Shown here: in pieces, positions 20,942-30,998 of the stretch
Layout of the letters: the number at the start of each line of letters is the position of its first letter
Position numbering within the stretch: position 1 is the stretch's first letter
Origin: Candidatus Aminicenantota bacterium
GTDB taxonomy: Bacteria; Acidobacteriota; Aminicenantia; Aminicenantales; UBA4085
Direction: 5' to 3'
DNA: 64,000 nucleotides
Assembly: GCA_026393895.1 (NCBI GenBank)
Contig: JAPKZG010000092.1
Span: 1 to 64,000, forward strand
Made by a program: the position numbers and the translations under genes
The notes under the pieces: model-generated
The model's input: only the letters and a program-made list of their open reading frames with translations
Database searches by the model: none
Told to the model about the DNA's origin: nothing

Positions 20942-21211
20942 GTGGAATGATACCCTGATATTCTATAGGCCGTCCCGAAGTCCTGTCAAGGGAAGGACGA
21001 GGATCCCACTCCGCTCCGGCCCTCATCTCCCTCTCCTCTTTCCCAACAGGCACAAAGGATCTGGGGGAAGGCGCCGCGCTATTGGTTATCGAGCCGGGAG
21101 AAATGATTTAAGAGGAAATCGACCGAAGTAAAAAAGACATTCGTCTAAACATCAAGACAGCACTTCGGAGCAAAGGCGGGAAGGATTCGGCTCAAACGCA
21201 AAGAAAGCGGA

Positions 21212-21427
21212 TCAGGCGGCTGGTTTCGTCTTTTTTTTCGTCGAAATCCGGAACGGCACGTAAAGCGGACAGAACCCGATAAGACTCGTCACGATGAAGA
21301 CGATCGCCAGGACACCCAAAACGATCGCGAGAGTTCCGTTGATCTGTTTGGTTAGGTAGAGGACCGCGATCACGGCGGCGACAATGAGCCGGATGACCCG
21401 GTCGACCGGACCCATGTTGGTTTTCAT
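21212..21427 (-). CDS. DUF2892-type small membrane protein
   Basis: MKTNMGPVDRVIRLIVAAVIAVLYLTKQINGTLAIVLGVLAIVFIVTSLIGFCPLYVPF; preceded by AAGGAGAAAAAG. Confidence 0.75.
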   Translation of the reverse strand: MKTNMGPVDRVIRLIVAAVIAVLYLTKQINGTLAIVLGVLAIVFIVTSLIGFCPLYVPFRISTKKKTKPAA

Positions 21428-21583
21428 CACTTTTTCTCCTTTCCGACGGGCAAACGCCTTGTCTTTGCCTAATAAGTAGTTCTTTAGAGGAAAAACGTCA
21501 AGATGCGGACTTCGTGATGCGGGTCGGATACTCCCCGGATCCCGGGGCAATTCGGGGACAGGTGACTCAAATCCCGAATTCTC

Positions 21584-22075
21584 TCAGGCCAGACGCCGGG
21601 CGAAATCGCGGACGGCCGCTTCGTCAAACTTCGAGACCGAGGCGGAGACCTTCGCGACCTTCCGGACGATGGTCCGTTCGAGGAAGTTCATTTTGTCAAA
21701 ATCGAAGGCGCCCCCGAAATGGGCGACCGCGGCGGCGCCTGAAATCAGGTCGGCCGGAAAAGCCTTTTCGAGCTGCTGGCGGGCTTTTTCGCCCTCCTCC
21801 ATGCAACTGACGAACAGCCCCAGTTTCTTTTGACGCAGGACGTCGCGGTTTTTTTCGCAGAACACTCGGACGGATTTCTGGATCATTCCGGCGTGGATGG
21901 ACCCGCCGACGACGACCGTGTCGTAGGCGTCCAGGCCCGGGGACGGGTCCGTCTTCAACTCGGAAAGGATGGCGCCGGGAAGAAGCGAGGCCAGGATCTC
22001 GGCGTATTTGCGGGTGCAGCCGTGTGTGGTGGCGTAAACGATCAACGTTTTCACGCGAACCTCCTCGATCTTCAT
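21584..22075 (-). CDS. Flavodoxin-domain protein (HemG-like)
   Basis: KTLIVYATTHGCTRKYAEILA FMN-binding-like motif; DAYDTVVVGGSIHAGMIQKSVRVF. Confidence 0.8.
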   Translation of the reverse strand: MKIEEVRVKTLIVYATTHGCTRKYAEILASLLPGAILSELKTDPSPGLDAYDTVVVGGSIHAGMIQKSVRVFCEKNRDVLRQKKLGLFVSCMEEGEKARQQLEKAFPADLISGAAAVAHFGGAFDFDKMNFLERTIVRKVAKVSASVSKFDEAAVRDFARRLA

Positions 22076-22136
22076 CCGAAATCTTATACGGCAACGAAGA
22101 AAATTGGTTTTCCCGTACTATTCCCCGTTTCGATAT

Positions 22137-22868
22137 TCAGCGGCGGGAAGCGGCCGCCCGTTGCCGGACAACTTCAAAGAAAAAAATCGAAGCGGCCGAG
22201 GCGACGTTAAGGGAATTGACCTTGCCCCGCATGGGGATGGAGAGGACCCGGTCGCATTTCTTCCGGATCAGCGGGCGAAGGCCGCTTCCTTCCGAGCCGA
22301 GGACGACAGCCACAGGCTCGGTGTAATCGAACTCAAAGAACAACCCGTCGCCGCCGCTTTCCGCCCCGACGAGCCAAAATCCGCGTTTTTTCAGTAATTC
22401 CATAGTCTGGGCGAGATTGGGGACGCGGGCGATCCGGAGATGTTCGAGGGCCCCGGCGGAAACCTCGAAGACGGTCTCCGTCAGGCCGGCCGAACGGCGT
22501 TCGGGAAGCACCACCCCGTCCGCCCCGGCGCCTTCGGCGCTCCGGAGGATGGCTCCCAGGTTCTGGGGGTCTTCGATCTCGTCAAGAAGGACGAGGAAGG
22601 GGGCGGGGCCGGCGGTAGCGAGAATTTCCTCGAGCGTGACATATTCCTTGGGCGAGAGAAGCGCGACGACGCCCTGGTGGTGGGGCGACATCTTGTCGAG
22701 GGCCTGTTTTGGCAGGAACAGGTAGGGAATATGGTTCGTCTTGGCCAGGCCGATGATCGTCCCGAGCGGCCGATGGCCTTCCTCTTTCTGGAGAAAGAGC
22801 TTGTTGACCCGCTTGGGCGAGGCCTTGAGGATTTCGACGACGGGATTGATGCGGTTGATTTGATCCAT
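22137..22868 (-). CDS. rlmB: 23S rRNA (guanosine-2'-O-)-methyltransferase RlmB-like SpoU family
   Basis: LLDEIEDPQNLGAILRSAEGAGADGVVLPERRSAGLTETVFEVSAGALEHL; VLGSEGSGLRPLIRKKCD; IPMRGKVNSLNVASAASIFFFEVVRQR. Confidence 0.93.
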   Translation of the reverse strand: MDQINRINPVVEILKASPKRVNKLFLQKEEGHRPLGTIIGLAKTNHIPYLFLPKQALDKMSPHHQGVVALLSPKEYVTLEEILATAGPAPFLVLLDEIEDPQNLGAILRSAEGAGADGVVLPERRSAGLTETVFEVSAGALEHLRIARVPNLAQTMELLKKRGFWLVGAESGGDGLFFEFDYTEPVAVVLGSEGSGLRPLIRKKCDRVLSIPMRGKVNSLNVASAASIFFFEVVRQRAAASRR

Positions 22869-22970
22869 GATCGCTCCCCGCGATTATACGCCGTTTCCTC
22901 CCCTTCAAAAATAGTTGTTGAGCGGGACGGCGCTGAATTGTATAATACCGCGAACTTTCGGAGCCCTCCC

Positions 22971-24047
22971 ATGAAAGCGGTCCTCGTTCTTGAAGACGGC
23001 AGCGTCTGGCCGGGCGAAGGTTTCGGATCCTTCGCCAAGGTCTCGGGGGAAGTTGTTTTCAATACCGGGATGGTCGGCTACCCCGAATCCATCACGGACC
23101 CGTCCTATCACGGCCAGATTCTTTGCCAGACTTATCCCCTGATAGGGAATTACGGCGTTTCCTCTAAATCCTTTGAATCCGACAAGCCCAAGATCCAGGG
23201 ATATGTCGTCAGCGAACACTGCGAAGCCCCGTCCCACGCCTCATCGGAAAAGAGCCTTGACGTCTGGTTCAAGGAAAACAGTATCCCCGGGATCGCCGGC
23301 CTCGATACCCGGGCCTTGACCAAGAAGCTCCGCCTCCACGGCGTCATGCTCGGAATCCTCGAGACGTATTACACCAAGGTCGACCTGGCCGCCCTGCGCC
23401 GCGAAGCCCGCTTGATCCCGGACCCGAACAAACGCCACCTCGTCGGAGAAATGACGGTCAAAAAAATCAAAGTCTACAACCGCGACGGGGCCAAAACCGT
23501 CGTCTTGATCGATTGCGGGGCGAAGCTCAATATCCTCCAAAGCCTCCTCCGCCGCGGGTTGAAGGTCGTCCGGGTGCCGGACGACACGCCGGCCGCCAAA
23601 ATCCTCGAATATGCTCCCGACGGCCTCTTCATCTCGAACGGGCCCGGCGATCCAAAAAAATGCGCGGCGACGATCGAAACCCTCCGCTTTTTCCTGCAGG
23701 GCCGGATTCCGATCTTCGGCATCTGTCTCGGCCACCAGTTGCTCTCACTCGCGGCGGGCGCCGACACCTACAAGCTCAAGTTCGGCCACCGGAGCCAGAA
23801 CCAGCCTTGTCTCGAAGAAGGAACGAAGCGCTGCTACATCACCAGCCAGAACCACGGGTATGCGGTGGATGTCCGCGCCCTCCCCAAGGATTGGCATCCC
23901 TGGTTCACCAACGCCAACGACGACACGAACGAGGGCGTCCGCCACATCTCCAAACCGTTTTTCAGCGTTCAATTTCACCCGGAAGCCGCGCCCGGGCCGA
24001 CCGACACGGATTTCCTGTTCGACCGTTTTTGCGGGATGCTCGGATGA
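22971..24047 (+). CDS. carA: Carbamoyl-phosphate synthase small subunit
   Basis: MKAVLVLEDGSVWPGEGFG; TGMVGYPESITDPSYHGQIL; PIFGICLGHQLLSLAAGADTYKLKFGHRSQNQP. Start placed inside ORF 22440-24047. Confidence 0.96.
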   Translation: MKAVLVLEDGSVWPGEGFGSFAKVSGEVVFNTGMVGYPESITDPSYHGQILCQTYPLIGNYGVSSKSFESDKPKIQGYVVSEHCEAPSHASSEKSLDVWFKENSIPGIAGLDTRALTKKLRLHGVMLGILETYYTKVDLAALRREARLIPDPNKRHLVGEMTVKKIKVYNRDGAKTVVLIDCGAKLNILQSLLRRGLKVVRVPDDTPAAKILEYAPDGLFISNGPGDPKKCAATIETLRFFLQGRIPIFGICLGHQLLSLAAGADTYKLKFGHRSQNQPCLEEGTKRCYITSQNHGYAVDVRALPKDWHPWFTNANDDTNEGVRHISKPFFSVQFHPEAAPGPTDTDFLFDRFCGMLG

Positions 24048-27000
24048 AAAAAACAAAAGTCCTGATTTTGGGAAGCGGCGCCCTCAAAATCGGCGAGGCG
24101 GGCGAATTCGATTATTCCGGGAGCCAGGCCATCAAGGCCCTCAAGGAAGAAGGCCTCGAAGTCGTCCTGATTAATCCCAACATCGCCACCATTCAAACTT
24201 CGGAATTCCTGGCTGACAAAATCTACTTCCTGCCCGTGACCCCGGCCTTTGCCGAGAAAGTCATCATCCGCGAGAAGCCGGACGGCATCCTCCTCTCGTT
24301 CGGCGGCCAGACCGCCCTCAACTGCGGCGTCGCCCTGGCCAAATCGGGTGTGCTCGCCCGCCACGGCGTCGAAGTACTCGGAACCCCGGTCCAATCGATC
24401 GAAGACACTGAGGACCGGGAGCGTTTCAACGTCCGCCTGGCCGAAATCGGCCTGAAATCCCCCAAGGGAGTCGCCGCCTCGACGATCGAGGAAGGTCTCC
24501 AAATCGCCCGACGGATCGGATACCCGGTCATGGCCCGCGTCGCCTACGCCCTCGGCGGGCGCGGCAGCGGCCTGTCGCAAAACGAGACCGAACTCCGGGA
24601 AACCTTGAAAAAGGCCTTCGCCGCCGCCCCCCAGGTCCTGATCGAGGAATACCTCGAAGGATGGAAAGAGGTCGAATACGAGGTCGTCCGGGACAGGGAC
24701 GACAATTGTGTCGCCGTCTGCAACATGGAAAATTTCGACCCCATGGGAATCCATACGGGCGAGAGCATCGTCATCGCCCCTTCGCAGACGCTGACCAACA
24801 CCGAATACCATATGCTCAGGGAGATCGCCCTCAAGGCCGTCCGTCACCTGAAAATCGTCGGCGAATGCAACATCCAGTACGCCCTCCACCCGAAAAACGG
24901 CGATTACCGGATCATCGAGGTCAACGCCCGGTTGTCGCGGAGTTCTGCCCTCGCCTCGAAGGCCACCGGATATCCGCTGGCGTCCGTCGCGGCCAAGCTC
25001 GCCCTCGGCCGGTCCCTCCTTTCCCTCCCGAATTCCATCACCCGGAAAACTTCGGCCTGCTTCGAACCCGCCCTGGACTATCTCGTGGTCAAGATCCCGC
25101 GCTGGGACCTCAAGAAGTTCCGCCGTGTCTCTAAAAAGATCGGATCAGAAATGAAATCGGTCGGGGAAGTAATGGCCATCGGCCGGTCGTTCGAGGAAGC
25201 CCTCCAGAAGGCGACCCGGATGCTCCAAATCGGGGTCTACGGCGTCGTCGGCAACGACAGTTATTCGTTCGACGACCTTGAACTCGAACTCCGGCAGCCG
25301 ACCGACGAGCGTCTGTTCGGTCTGGCCGAGGCCCTCAAAAAGGGCTGGGACGTCGACCGCATCCATCAACTGACGAAGATCGACCGCTGGTTCATCACGA
25401 AGATCAAGAACATCGTCGGGGTCGAAGCGCGTCTGCGCGAGCTCGAAAAGGGAGCCGTTCTGCCGAAGGATCTCCTCGGCGAGGCCAAGAAGCGCGGTTT
25501 TTCGGACAAACAGATCGCCATCCTTACCGGGTCCAAAGAAAGCGCCGTCCGGGCGCGACGGGAACGCCTGCGGATCCGCCCGGTCGTCAAACAAATCGAT
25601 ACCTTGGCGGCCGAATATCCGGCCAAAACAAATTATTTGTACGAAACGTACCATGGGACCGAAGACGACGTCGCTTTCGTCCGGAAGAACAACAAGAAGG
25701 TGATGGTCCTCGGCTCGGGCTCCTACAGCATAGGCTCGTCCGTGGAGTTTGACTGGTGCTGCGTGTCGGCGGTCCGGGCGCTGAAAAGACTCGGCTACGA
25801 AACGCTGATGATCAATTACAATCCGGAGACGGTTTCGACGGATTACGACATCTGCGACCGCCTCTACTTCGAGGAACTCAGCTTCGAACGCGTCCTGGAC
25901 ATCTACCGGAGGGAAAATCCCCGCGGGGTCATTCTCTCCATGGGCGGGCAGATTCCTAACAACATCGCCATGAAATGCCACCGGGCCGGCCTGCGCATCC
26001 TCGGCACCTCGCCCGAGTCCATCGATACGGCCGAAAATCGGTTCAAGTTTTCCAAACTGCTGGACGATCTCGGCATCGACCAGCCCGCCTGGCGGGAGCT
26101 TCGGAGCGTGCCGGAGGCCAAGGCCTTCGCCCGGAAGGCCGGGTATCCCGTATTAGTCCGGCCGTCCTACGTCCTGAGCGGGGCGGCCATGAGCGTCGTT
26201 TTCGACGAGAACGACCTTCAGGTCTATCTCCAGAAGGCCTCCCGGGTTTCGCCCGCCTACCCGGTTGTGATCAGCAAGTTCATCCTCAAGGCCAAGGAGA
26301 TCGAATTCGACGCGGTGGCCTGCGACGGAAGGATCGTCGCTTCGGCCGTGATCGAACACGTCGAAAACGCGGGCGTCCATTCGGGCGACGCAACGATGGT
26401 CCTGCCCCCGCAAAAGACGTACATCGCTACCATGCGGAAAGTCCGCGACACCGGCCGCCGGATCGCCGAAGCCCTTAAAATCACCGGACCGTTCAACATC
26501 CAGTTCCTCGCCAAGGATAACGCCATCAAGGTCATCGAATGCAACCTCCGGGCGTCGCGTTCGTTCCCCTTCGTTTCCAAGGTGGCCAAGGTGAATTTCG
26601 TCGACCTGGCGGTCGAAGCGATGATGGGCCGGAATCCTAAAAATAAAACGTCCACCCTCGATCTGAATTACGTCGGAGTGAAAGCGCCGCAGTTTTCCTT
26701 CTCCCGGTTGAAGGGCGCCGATCCGACCTCGGGCGTGGAAATGGCCTCGACCGGGGAAGTCGCCTGCCTCGGCGAAGACGTCCAGGAAGCGTTCCTCAAA
26801 TCGCTGCTCTCGGCCGGATATTCCCTCCCGAAAAGGGGGATTTTGATCAGCATCGGGAGCCGGGCAGACAAGTTGAGGTTTCTCGAGTCCGCCCGGACGC
26901 TCCAGGGAATGAGCCTCCCGATTTTCGCGACCGAACAGACCTCGCGATTATTGGCGGACAACGGGATTCCCAACCTTCTTCTCCACAAGGTTCACGAGAA

Positions 27001-27235
27001 AAAACGCCCCAACATCCGGGATTTCATCGCCGAACGGAAAATCGATTTCGTCATCTCGATCCCCGACCCGGAGCGAAAGGCCGCTTTCGACAGCGATTAC
27101 GAATTGAGGCGGATGGCCGTGGATTTTTCCATTCCCCTTTTGACGAATCTCCAGGTGTCGGAACTGTTCGTCCAGTCCCTTGCGGTAAAAAATCCCGAAG
27201 ACCTCCTCATCAAACACTGGGCGGAATACGAATAA
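24044..27235 (+). CDS. carB: Carbamoyl-phosphate synthase large subunit
   Basis: KVLILGSGALKIGEAGEFDYSGSQAIKALKEEGLEVVLINPNIATIQT; duplicated ATP-grasp halves; ATGA overlap with carA. Start placed inside ORF 23513-27235. Confidence 0.96.
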   Translation: MKKTKVLILGSGALKIGEAGEFDYSGSQAIKALKEEGLEVVLINPNIATIQTSEFLADKIYFLPVTPAFAEKVIIREKPDGILLSFGGQTALNCGVALAKSGVLARHGVEVLGTPVQSIEDTEDRERFNVRLAEIGLKSPKGVAASTIEEGLQIARRIGYPVMARVAYALGGRGSGLSQNETELRETLKKAFAAAPQVLIEEYLEGWKEVEYEVVRDRDDNCVAVCNMENFDPMGIHTGESIVIAPSQTLTNTEYHMLREIALKAVRHLKIVGECNIQYALHPKNGDYRIIEVNARLSRSSALASKATGYPLASVAAKLALGRSLLSLPNSITRKTSACFEPALDYLVVKIPRWDLKKFRRVSKKIGSEMKSVGEVMAIGRSFEEALQKATRMLQIGVYGVVGNDSYSFDDLELELRQPTDERLFGLAEALKKGWDVDRIHQLTKIDRWFITKIKNIVGVEARLRELEKGAVLPKDLLGEAKKRGFSDKQIAILTGSKESAVRARRERLRIRPVVKQIDTLAAEYPAKTNYLYETYHGTEDDVAFVRKNNKKVMVLGSGSYSIGSSVEFDWCCVSAVRALKRLGYETLMINYNPETVSTDYDICDRLYFEELSFERVLDIYRRENPRGVILSMGGQIPNNIAMKCHRAGLRILGTSPESIDTAENRFKFSKLLDDLGIDQPAWRELRSVPEAKAFARKAGYPVLVRPSYVLSGAAMSVVFDENDLQVYLQKASRVSPAYPVVISKFILKAKEIEFDAVACDGRIVASAVIEHVENAGVHSGDATMVLPPQKTYIATMRKVRDTGRRIAEALKITGPFNIQFLAKDNAIKVIECNLRASRSFPFVSKVAKVNFVDLAVEAMMGRNPKNKTSTLDLNYVGVKAPQFSFSRLKGADPTSGVEMASTGEVACLGEDVQEAFLKSLLSAGYSLPKRGILISIGSRADKLRFLESARTLQGMSLPIFATEQTSRLLADNGIPNLLLHKVHEKKRPNIRDFIAERKIDFVISIPDPERKAAFDSDYELRRMAVDFSIPLLTNLQVSELFVQSLAVKNPEDLLIKHWAEYE

Positions 27236-27241
27236 AAAAAA

Positions 27242-27265
27242 GCGCCGGGCCTCCCGGCCCGGCGC
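27242..27265. terminator. Bidirectional rho-independent terminator between carB and the convergent DUF4412-like gene
   Basis: Perfect 10-bp stem GCGCCGGGCC-TCCC-GGCCCGGCGC, A8 tract upstream (T-tract on minus strand) and AT-rich GTATTTATAAT downstream. Confidence 0.85.
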
Positions 27266-27301
27266 GTATTTATAATATCGAAGTAAAAAAGGACGGCCTC
27301 T

Positions 27302-28033
27302 TTATCTCTTCTGCAAATCCCCCATGCCGAGCGTGGCTTTCTTCGTGAAACCGGCGGGAACCGCGTAGGTTCCAGCCGGGGCGTCTTTTTGGGAAATCTC
27401 CACGACTTCGGTCGTCGAGTGAATCTTGGCGCCCATCATCTCGGCGTTCACTTCCGAGGAGATCTGATATCCCTTGATTTTCTTCATCTCTTCGACTGAG
27501 GCGTCATTCAGGCGCATCATCCCCTTGGTCATGGCCGGCATGAATTTTTCGGAGAATTTCACCGTGTCAAAAGGGACTTCGGTCGACGCCCAGATCTTGG
27601 TTTTCATGGGCATGCCCATGACCGTCATCGACATGTCGTAGCCCTGACAGTTCCACTGCCCGATTTTTTTCGTTTCACCGGTCGGAGATACAGTGGCCGA
27701 CATCACGATCATTCCGGCCATCGCCGCCATCTCGGGAGGCAGGAGCTTGGCAAAATCGACCGGAAGAGGCGTTTCGACATAGGACTTATTTTCGAAGCTG
27801 ATCATGCTGAACAAATTCTTGGACAAGTCGATGATGGTGCTGCTGTCCTTGCCGACCATGGCCATCGCGTTGTCGCTGATCCAGAGCTCGGAGATGGAGT
27901 CCGTGGCGGGCGTATTCTGCCCCATCATCGACATGGCGTCCGTATGCGCCTTGCTCTTGATGTAGACGTCCGCGCTCAGGAAGAGAGCGGATGTCGCAAC
28001 GATCATCAATCCCACAAAAAATTTCCTCATCAT
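27302..28033 (-). CDS. Secreted DUF4412-like protein
   Basis: Signal peptide-like N-terminus; KIGQWNCQGYDMSMTVMGMPMKTKIWAST pattern. Confidence 0.6.
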   Translation of the reverse strand: MMRKFFVGLMIVATSALFLSADVYIKSKAHTDAMSMMGQNTPATDSISELWISDNAMAMVGKDSSTIIDLSKNLFSMISFENKSYVETPLPVDFAKLLPPEMAAMAGMIVMSATVSPTGETKKIGQWNCQGYDMSMTVMGMPMKTKIWASTEVPFDTVKFSEKFMPAMTKGMMRLNDASVEEMKKIKGYQISSEVNAEMMGAKIHSTTEVVEISQKDAPAGTYAVPAGFTKKATLGMGDLQKR

Positions 28034-28104
28034 GTTTTCCTTTCCGGCCCGGTCTCGGGCCCGTTTGAAATCGCTTTATTCCTGAAAATATCCGGTCGGT
28101 CGGA

Positions 28105-28632
28105 TTACTTGCTCAGAACGAAGGTCACGCCGATCGCCCCACCGAATCCTGTGTAGCTGCCAACGAGATAACCGTAGAGTTTTAGGCTGGCGGCGATTTT
28201 CGGAGAAAACCAATAACGACCTCCAACAAGCGGATAAAGACTAAGTCCCGAAGCCGCTGCGCTCCCCGATGAATAACCGGTATTGTAGCTTACGGAAACG
28301 ACAGAATACCCGAGCCCCGCTCCGGCATAAAGGTCGACTTTATCCGCGTCAAGTTTAGTGAAGTGATAATTTGCTTCCGCCGCGATCGTGATTAAGCTCA
28401 CTTTCCAAAATTCTTCACTCCAAAATTGGCCCATGACAGATCCGCCGACGCCTATATTTTCTGTTACGCCATATTCTCCACTGACACCAAGGGGGAGGCT
28501 GCCGCCCCAAGATGAAAACCCGATTTGCGGGGTCACGTAGATGCCGCCCTTCCAGAATTCCTTCGTGCCGGCTGCGGCCGTCCCGGCCAAAACCGCCAGC
28601 GCTAAAACCGTCACTAACACTATGCGTTTCAT
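28105..28632 (-). CDS. Outer membrane beta-barrel protein
   Basis: MKRIVLVTVLALAVLAGTAAAGTKEF signal; alternating amphipathic Gly/aromatic strands; start placed inside ORF 28105-28692. Confidence 0.65.
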   Translation of the reverse strand: MKRIVLVTVLALAVLAGTAAAGTKEFWKGGIYVTPQIGFSSWGGSLPLGVSGEYGVTENIGVGGSVMGQFWSEEFWKVSLITIAAEANYHFTKLDADKVDLYAGAGLGYSVVSVSYNTGYSSGSAAASGLSLYPLVGGRYWFSPKIAASLKLYGYLVGSYTGFGGAIGVTFVLSK

Positions 28633-28767
28633 ATTTCCTCCTCTCCGTTTTGGATTGAATTTAATTATACGGGATGCGATCGGAATTGTCAAGGAAATAT
28701 TTATATTATTCCTATGGTTTTAGTGTGTATACGCCTTCCGTTCCAAGGCCCGAGGGGGCGGGAATCA

Positions 28768-29139
28768 CTAGGGACGGCGCAATGCCCTTTTCAGGGCCAG
28801 GCGTACCCGGTCCCGCGTGAATCCTCCCTGGGCATAATCGAATAAAGCATCCACAATTTTCCGCCCGAAAAAATAAGCCCTGTAGAACCGGCTCTTATCC
28901 TGTTTGAACTCGCCGAAGTACGGACAAATCTGGCATTGAAAGGGGATCCCGCCCCGGGCGATCGTCCTTCGGATGCGGCGGGCTTTCCGGCTGTCCCATA
29001 TGTCCTCGAGGCCTTTTCTGGTCAGGTTTCCTATCTTCCCCCCCGGCCGGATGATGAAACAGCAGAAGTAGCAGTCCCCGTTGGCTTCCACGAGGAAGTT
29101 TTCCCAGGGTTTGCGGCATATCTGCCCGGCGGGTTTCAT
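28768..29139 (-). CDS. SPASM-domain-like fragment of a radical SAM protein
   Basis: ICRKPWENFLVEANGDCYFCCFIIRPGGKIGNLTRKGLEDIWDSRKARRIR...CQICPYFGEF: Cys-rich SPASM pattern; start overlaps the stop of the upstream radical SAM ORF. Confidence 0.75.
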   Translation of the reverse strand: MKPAGQICRKPWENFLVEANGDCYFCCFIIRPGGKIGNLTRKGLEDIWDSRKARRIRRTIARGGIPFQCQICPYFGEFKQDKSRFYRAYFFGRKIVDALFDYAQGGFTRDRVRLALKRALRRP

Positions 29140-29918
29140 GTGTAGTATCCCGAAAACTCAGTGACGAGCTCGATGCCGTAGCTTTGAGCCTTGGCTCGCG
29201 CCTCATTGACGGCCGCCCGGAACCCGGGCAACTTCACATCGACCATCTGGTCGTGATAATTGAAAACAAATTCCCCGTTCCGGACCTCGTAGTTCTCCGT
29301 CGGGTTCAGTAAACCCAGGTGAATGATTCCCGCCCCGAGCTCTCTGGCAAGATCGACGAACGCGCCGGTCTCGGACTCGTTTTCTTTCATCAAAGTCATG
29401 TTGACCTTGATGACCGGGCGGTCGACCTCCAGCTCTTGTTTGATCCGGGTCAAGCGCTTGATGTTGCCGACGACTAGGTCGAAATTCGACCTCCTGATCT
29501 TTCGGTACGTTTCGCGTGTCGCCGCATCAAGGGAGAAGTCGATCATGCTGAGCTTCTTCGAAATGAAGGCCCGGCTCATCTCCTCCGTCAGGAGCAGGCC
29601 GTTTGAATTGAACTGGACCCAGGTTTTCTCCCGGTCAATGTTGTCGAGGAGGGCCATAAGCTTCCCCCCGAGCAGCGGTTCGCCGACGCCGTGGAGGGAT
29701 ATGGTCTTGAATCCCCGCAGGAAGGGGACAAGTCTTTCAAAGGCACTGTCGCTGATGTCGTAGCTGATATGTCTTTTATCGAAGATCCGGGGATAGCACA
29801 TGACGCAGGGCGGATGGATGTTGCACCGGGTGGAGGACTCGATCTCCAGAATGGAAGGGAGCGATCCCGCCCAGCCGCGGGCGGCCGATCGATTTCCCCG
29901 GTGTTTTTTCATGAACAT
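29136..29918 (-). CDS. Radical SAM domain protein (N-terminal part of a radical SAM/SPASM protein)
   Basis: LEIESSTRCNIHPPCVMCYPR Cys cluster; FKTISLHGVGEPLLGGKLMALLDNIDREKTWVQFNSNGLLL. Confidence 0.8.
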   Translation of the reverse strand: MFMKKHRGNRSAARGWAGSLPSILEIESSTRCNIHPPCVMCYPRIFDKRHISYDISDSAFERLVPFLRGFKTISLHGVGEPLLGGKLMALLDNIDREKTWVQFNSNGLLLTEEMSRAFISKKLSMIDFSLDAATRETYRKIRRSNFDLVVGNIKRLTRIKQELEVDRPVIKVNMTLMKENESETGAFVDLARELGAGIIHLGLLNPTENYEVRNGEFVFNYHDQMVDVKLPGFRAAVNEARAKAQSYGIELVTEFSGYYT

Positions 29919-30056
29919 TCAACCCTGATTTTAGGCCAATATCTTATTCCAGGCCACCGGAAGATTCAATCCGGAGCCTTCGGGTCCCGGACATTAGAAT
30001 CATTAAGACTATCCCTCCCCCTTCCGTTCGTCCTCCCCTTATGGTAGAAAGAGGCG

Positions 30057-30998
30057 ATGCGCCGGAAGACCCTCTTTTTCCTCCTCCGCCTGGTCCTCGG
30101 CCTGGGCGGCCTGGTCGCCGTTTTCGTCTTTTCCCGAGCGAAGTTTCCCGAAATCGGCCGGGCGCTCCAAGGCGCAAACTGGGCCCTGCTGGTTCTCTCG
30201 TTCTCCCTCCACGCTTTCGGCCTGTTTGCCAGCGCCTACCGCTGGCAAATTCTGGCCAAGGCCCAGGGCGACCGCATCCCGCTCGGCTTTCTGACTAAAT
30301 CTTACCTCATCGGAAAATTTTTCAACACCTTCCTTCCGACCAGTTTCGGGGGCGACGTCGTCCGTATTTGGGACGGGTCGAAATTCTCCTCTTCGATCGT
30401 CAAATCGTCGGCCATCGTCGTCGTCGAGCGGATGACGGGCGTCATCGTCCTTTTCCTCTTCGCCCTCGTCGCCTCGCTCGGCCGTTTGGAAATGGCCGGC
30501 CGGGTGCCGTTCATCGGGGCGGCCATGGCCCTGGGGTTCGTCGGCCTGGCCGGGACCGTCGCGTTTCTCCTGCCGGCCGCCGGCCGGGCGCTTCGCCGGG
30601 GCCCCACCCGCGGATTCATCCGGAAAACCCTCGACAAGATGCTTCTGTTCCGGGAAGCCGTCGTCGCCTACCGGCGTTATCCGAAGCCGTTTTTCCGGGC
30701 GATGCTTTGGGCCGTTCTTCTTCAGCTCAACGTGATTCTCTACTTCATCTTGATCGGAAAAGCCCTCGGTCTTCCGATTCCCGCCTTCGATTATTTCATT
30801 TTCATCCCGCTGGTCCTTCTCGTTCAAATGCTCCCGGTCACCATCAACGGCCTCGGGGTTCGGGAAGGCGCCTACGTGGCGATTTTCGCCTACTACGGGC
30901 TGTCCTCGTCCGCCGCCCTGTCCTATTCGTTCATCGACCTGGCCTACAGCCTGATCATCGGCGCGGTCGGAGCGTTGCTCTATCTGACGCGAAAATGA
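30057..30998 (+). CDS. Lysylphosphatidylglycerol synthase TM-region (UPF0104) family flippase-like protein
   Basis: FLTKSYLIGKFFNTFLPTSFGGDVVRIW; VEGL-like LPVTINGLGVREGAYVAIFAYYGLSSSAALSYSFIDLAYSLI. Confidence 0.85.
   Translation: MRRKTLFFLLRLVLGLGGLVAVFVFSRAKFPEIGRALQGANWALLVLSFSLHAFGLFASAYRWQILAKAQGDRIPLGFLTKSYLIGKFFNTFLPTSFGGDVVRIWDGSKFSSSIVKSSAIVVVERMTGVIVLFLFALVASLGRLEMAGRVPFIGAAMALGFVGLAGTVAFLLPAAGRALRRGPTRGFIRKTLDKMLLFREAVVAYRRYPKPFFRAMLWAVLLQLNVILYFILIGKALGLPIPAFDYFIFIPLVLLVQMLPVTINGLGVREGAYVAIFAYYGLSSSAALSYSFIDLAYSLIIGAVGALLYLTRK

Noticed and set aside
20066-20950. 294-aa + strand ORF opposite accA
   Set aside because: Antisense shadow of accA.
23513-24043. N-terminal extension of the carB ORF overlapping carA
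   Set aside because: Conserved CarB start is at 24044; the extension is out-of-frame carA sequence.
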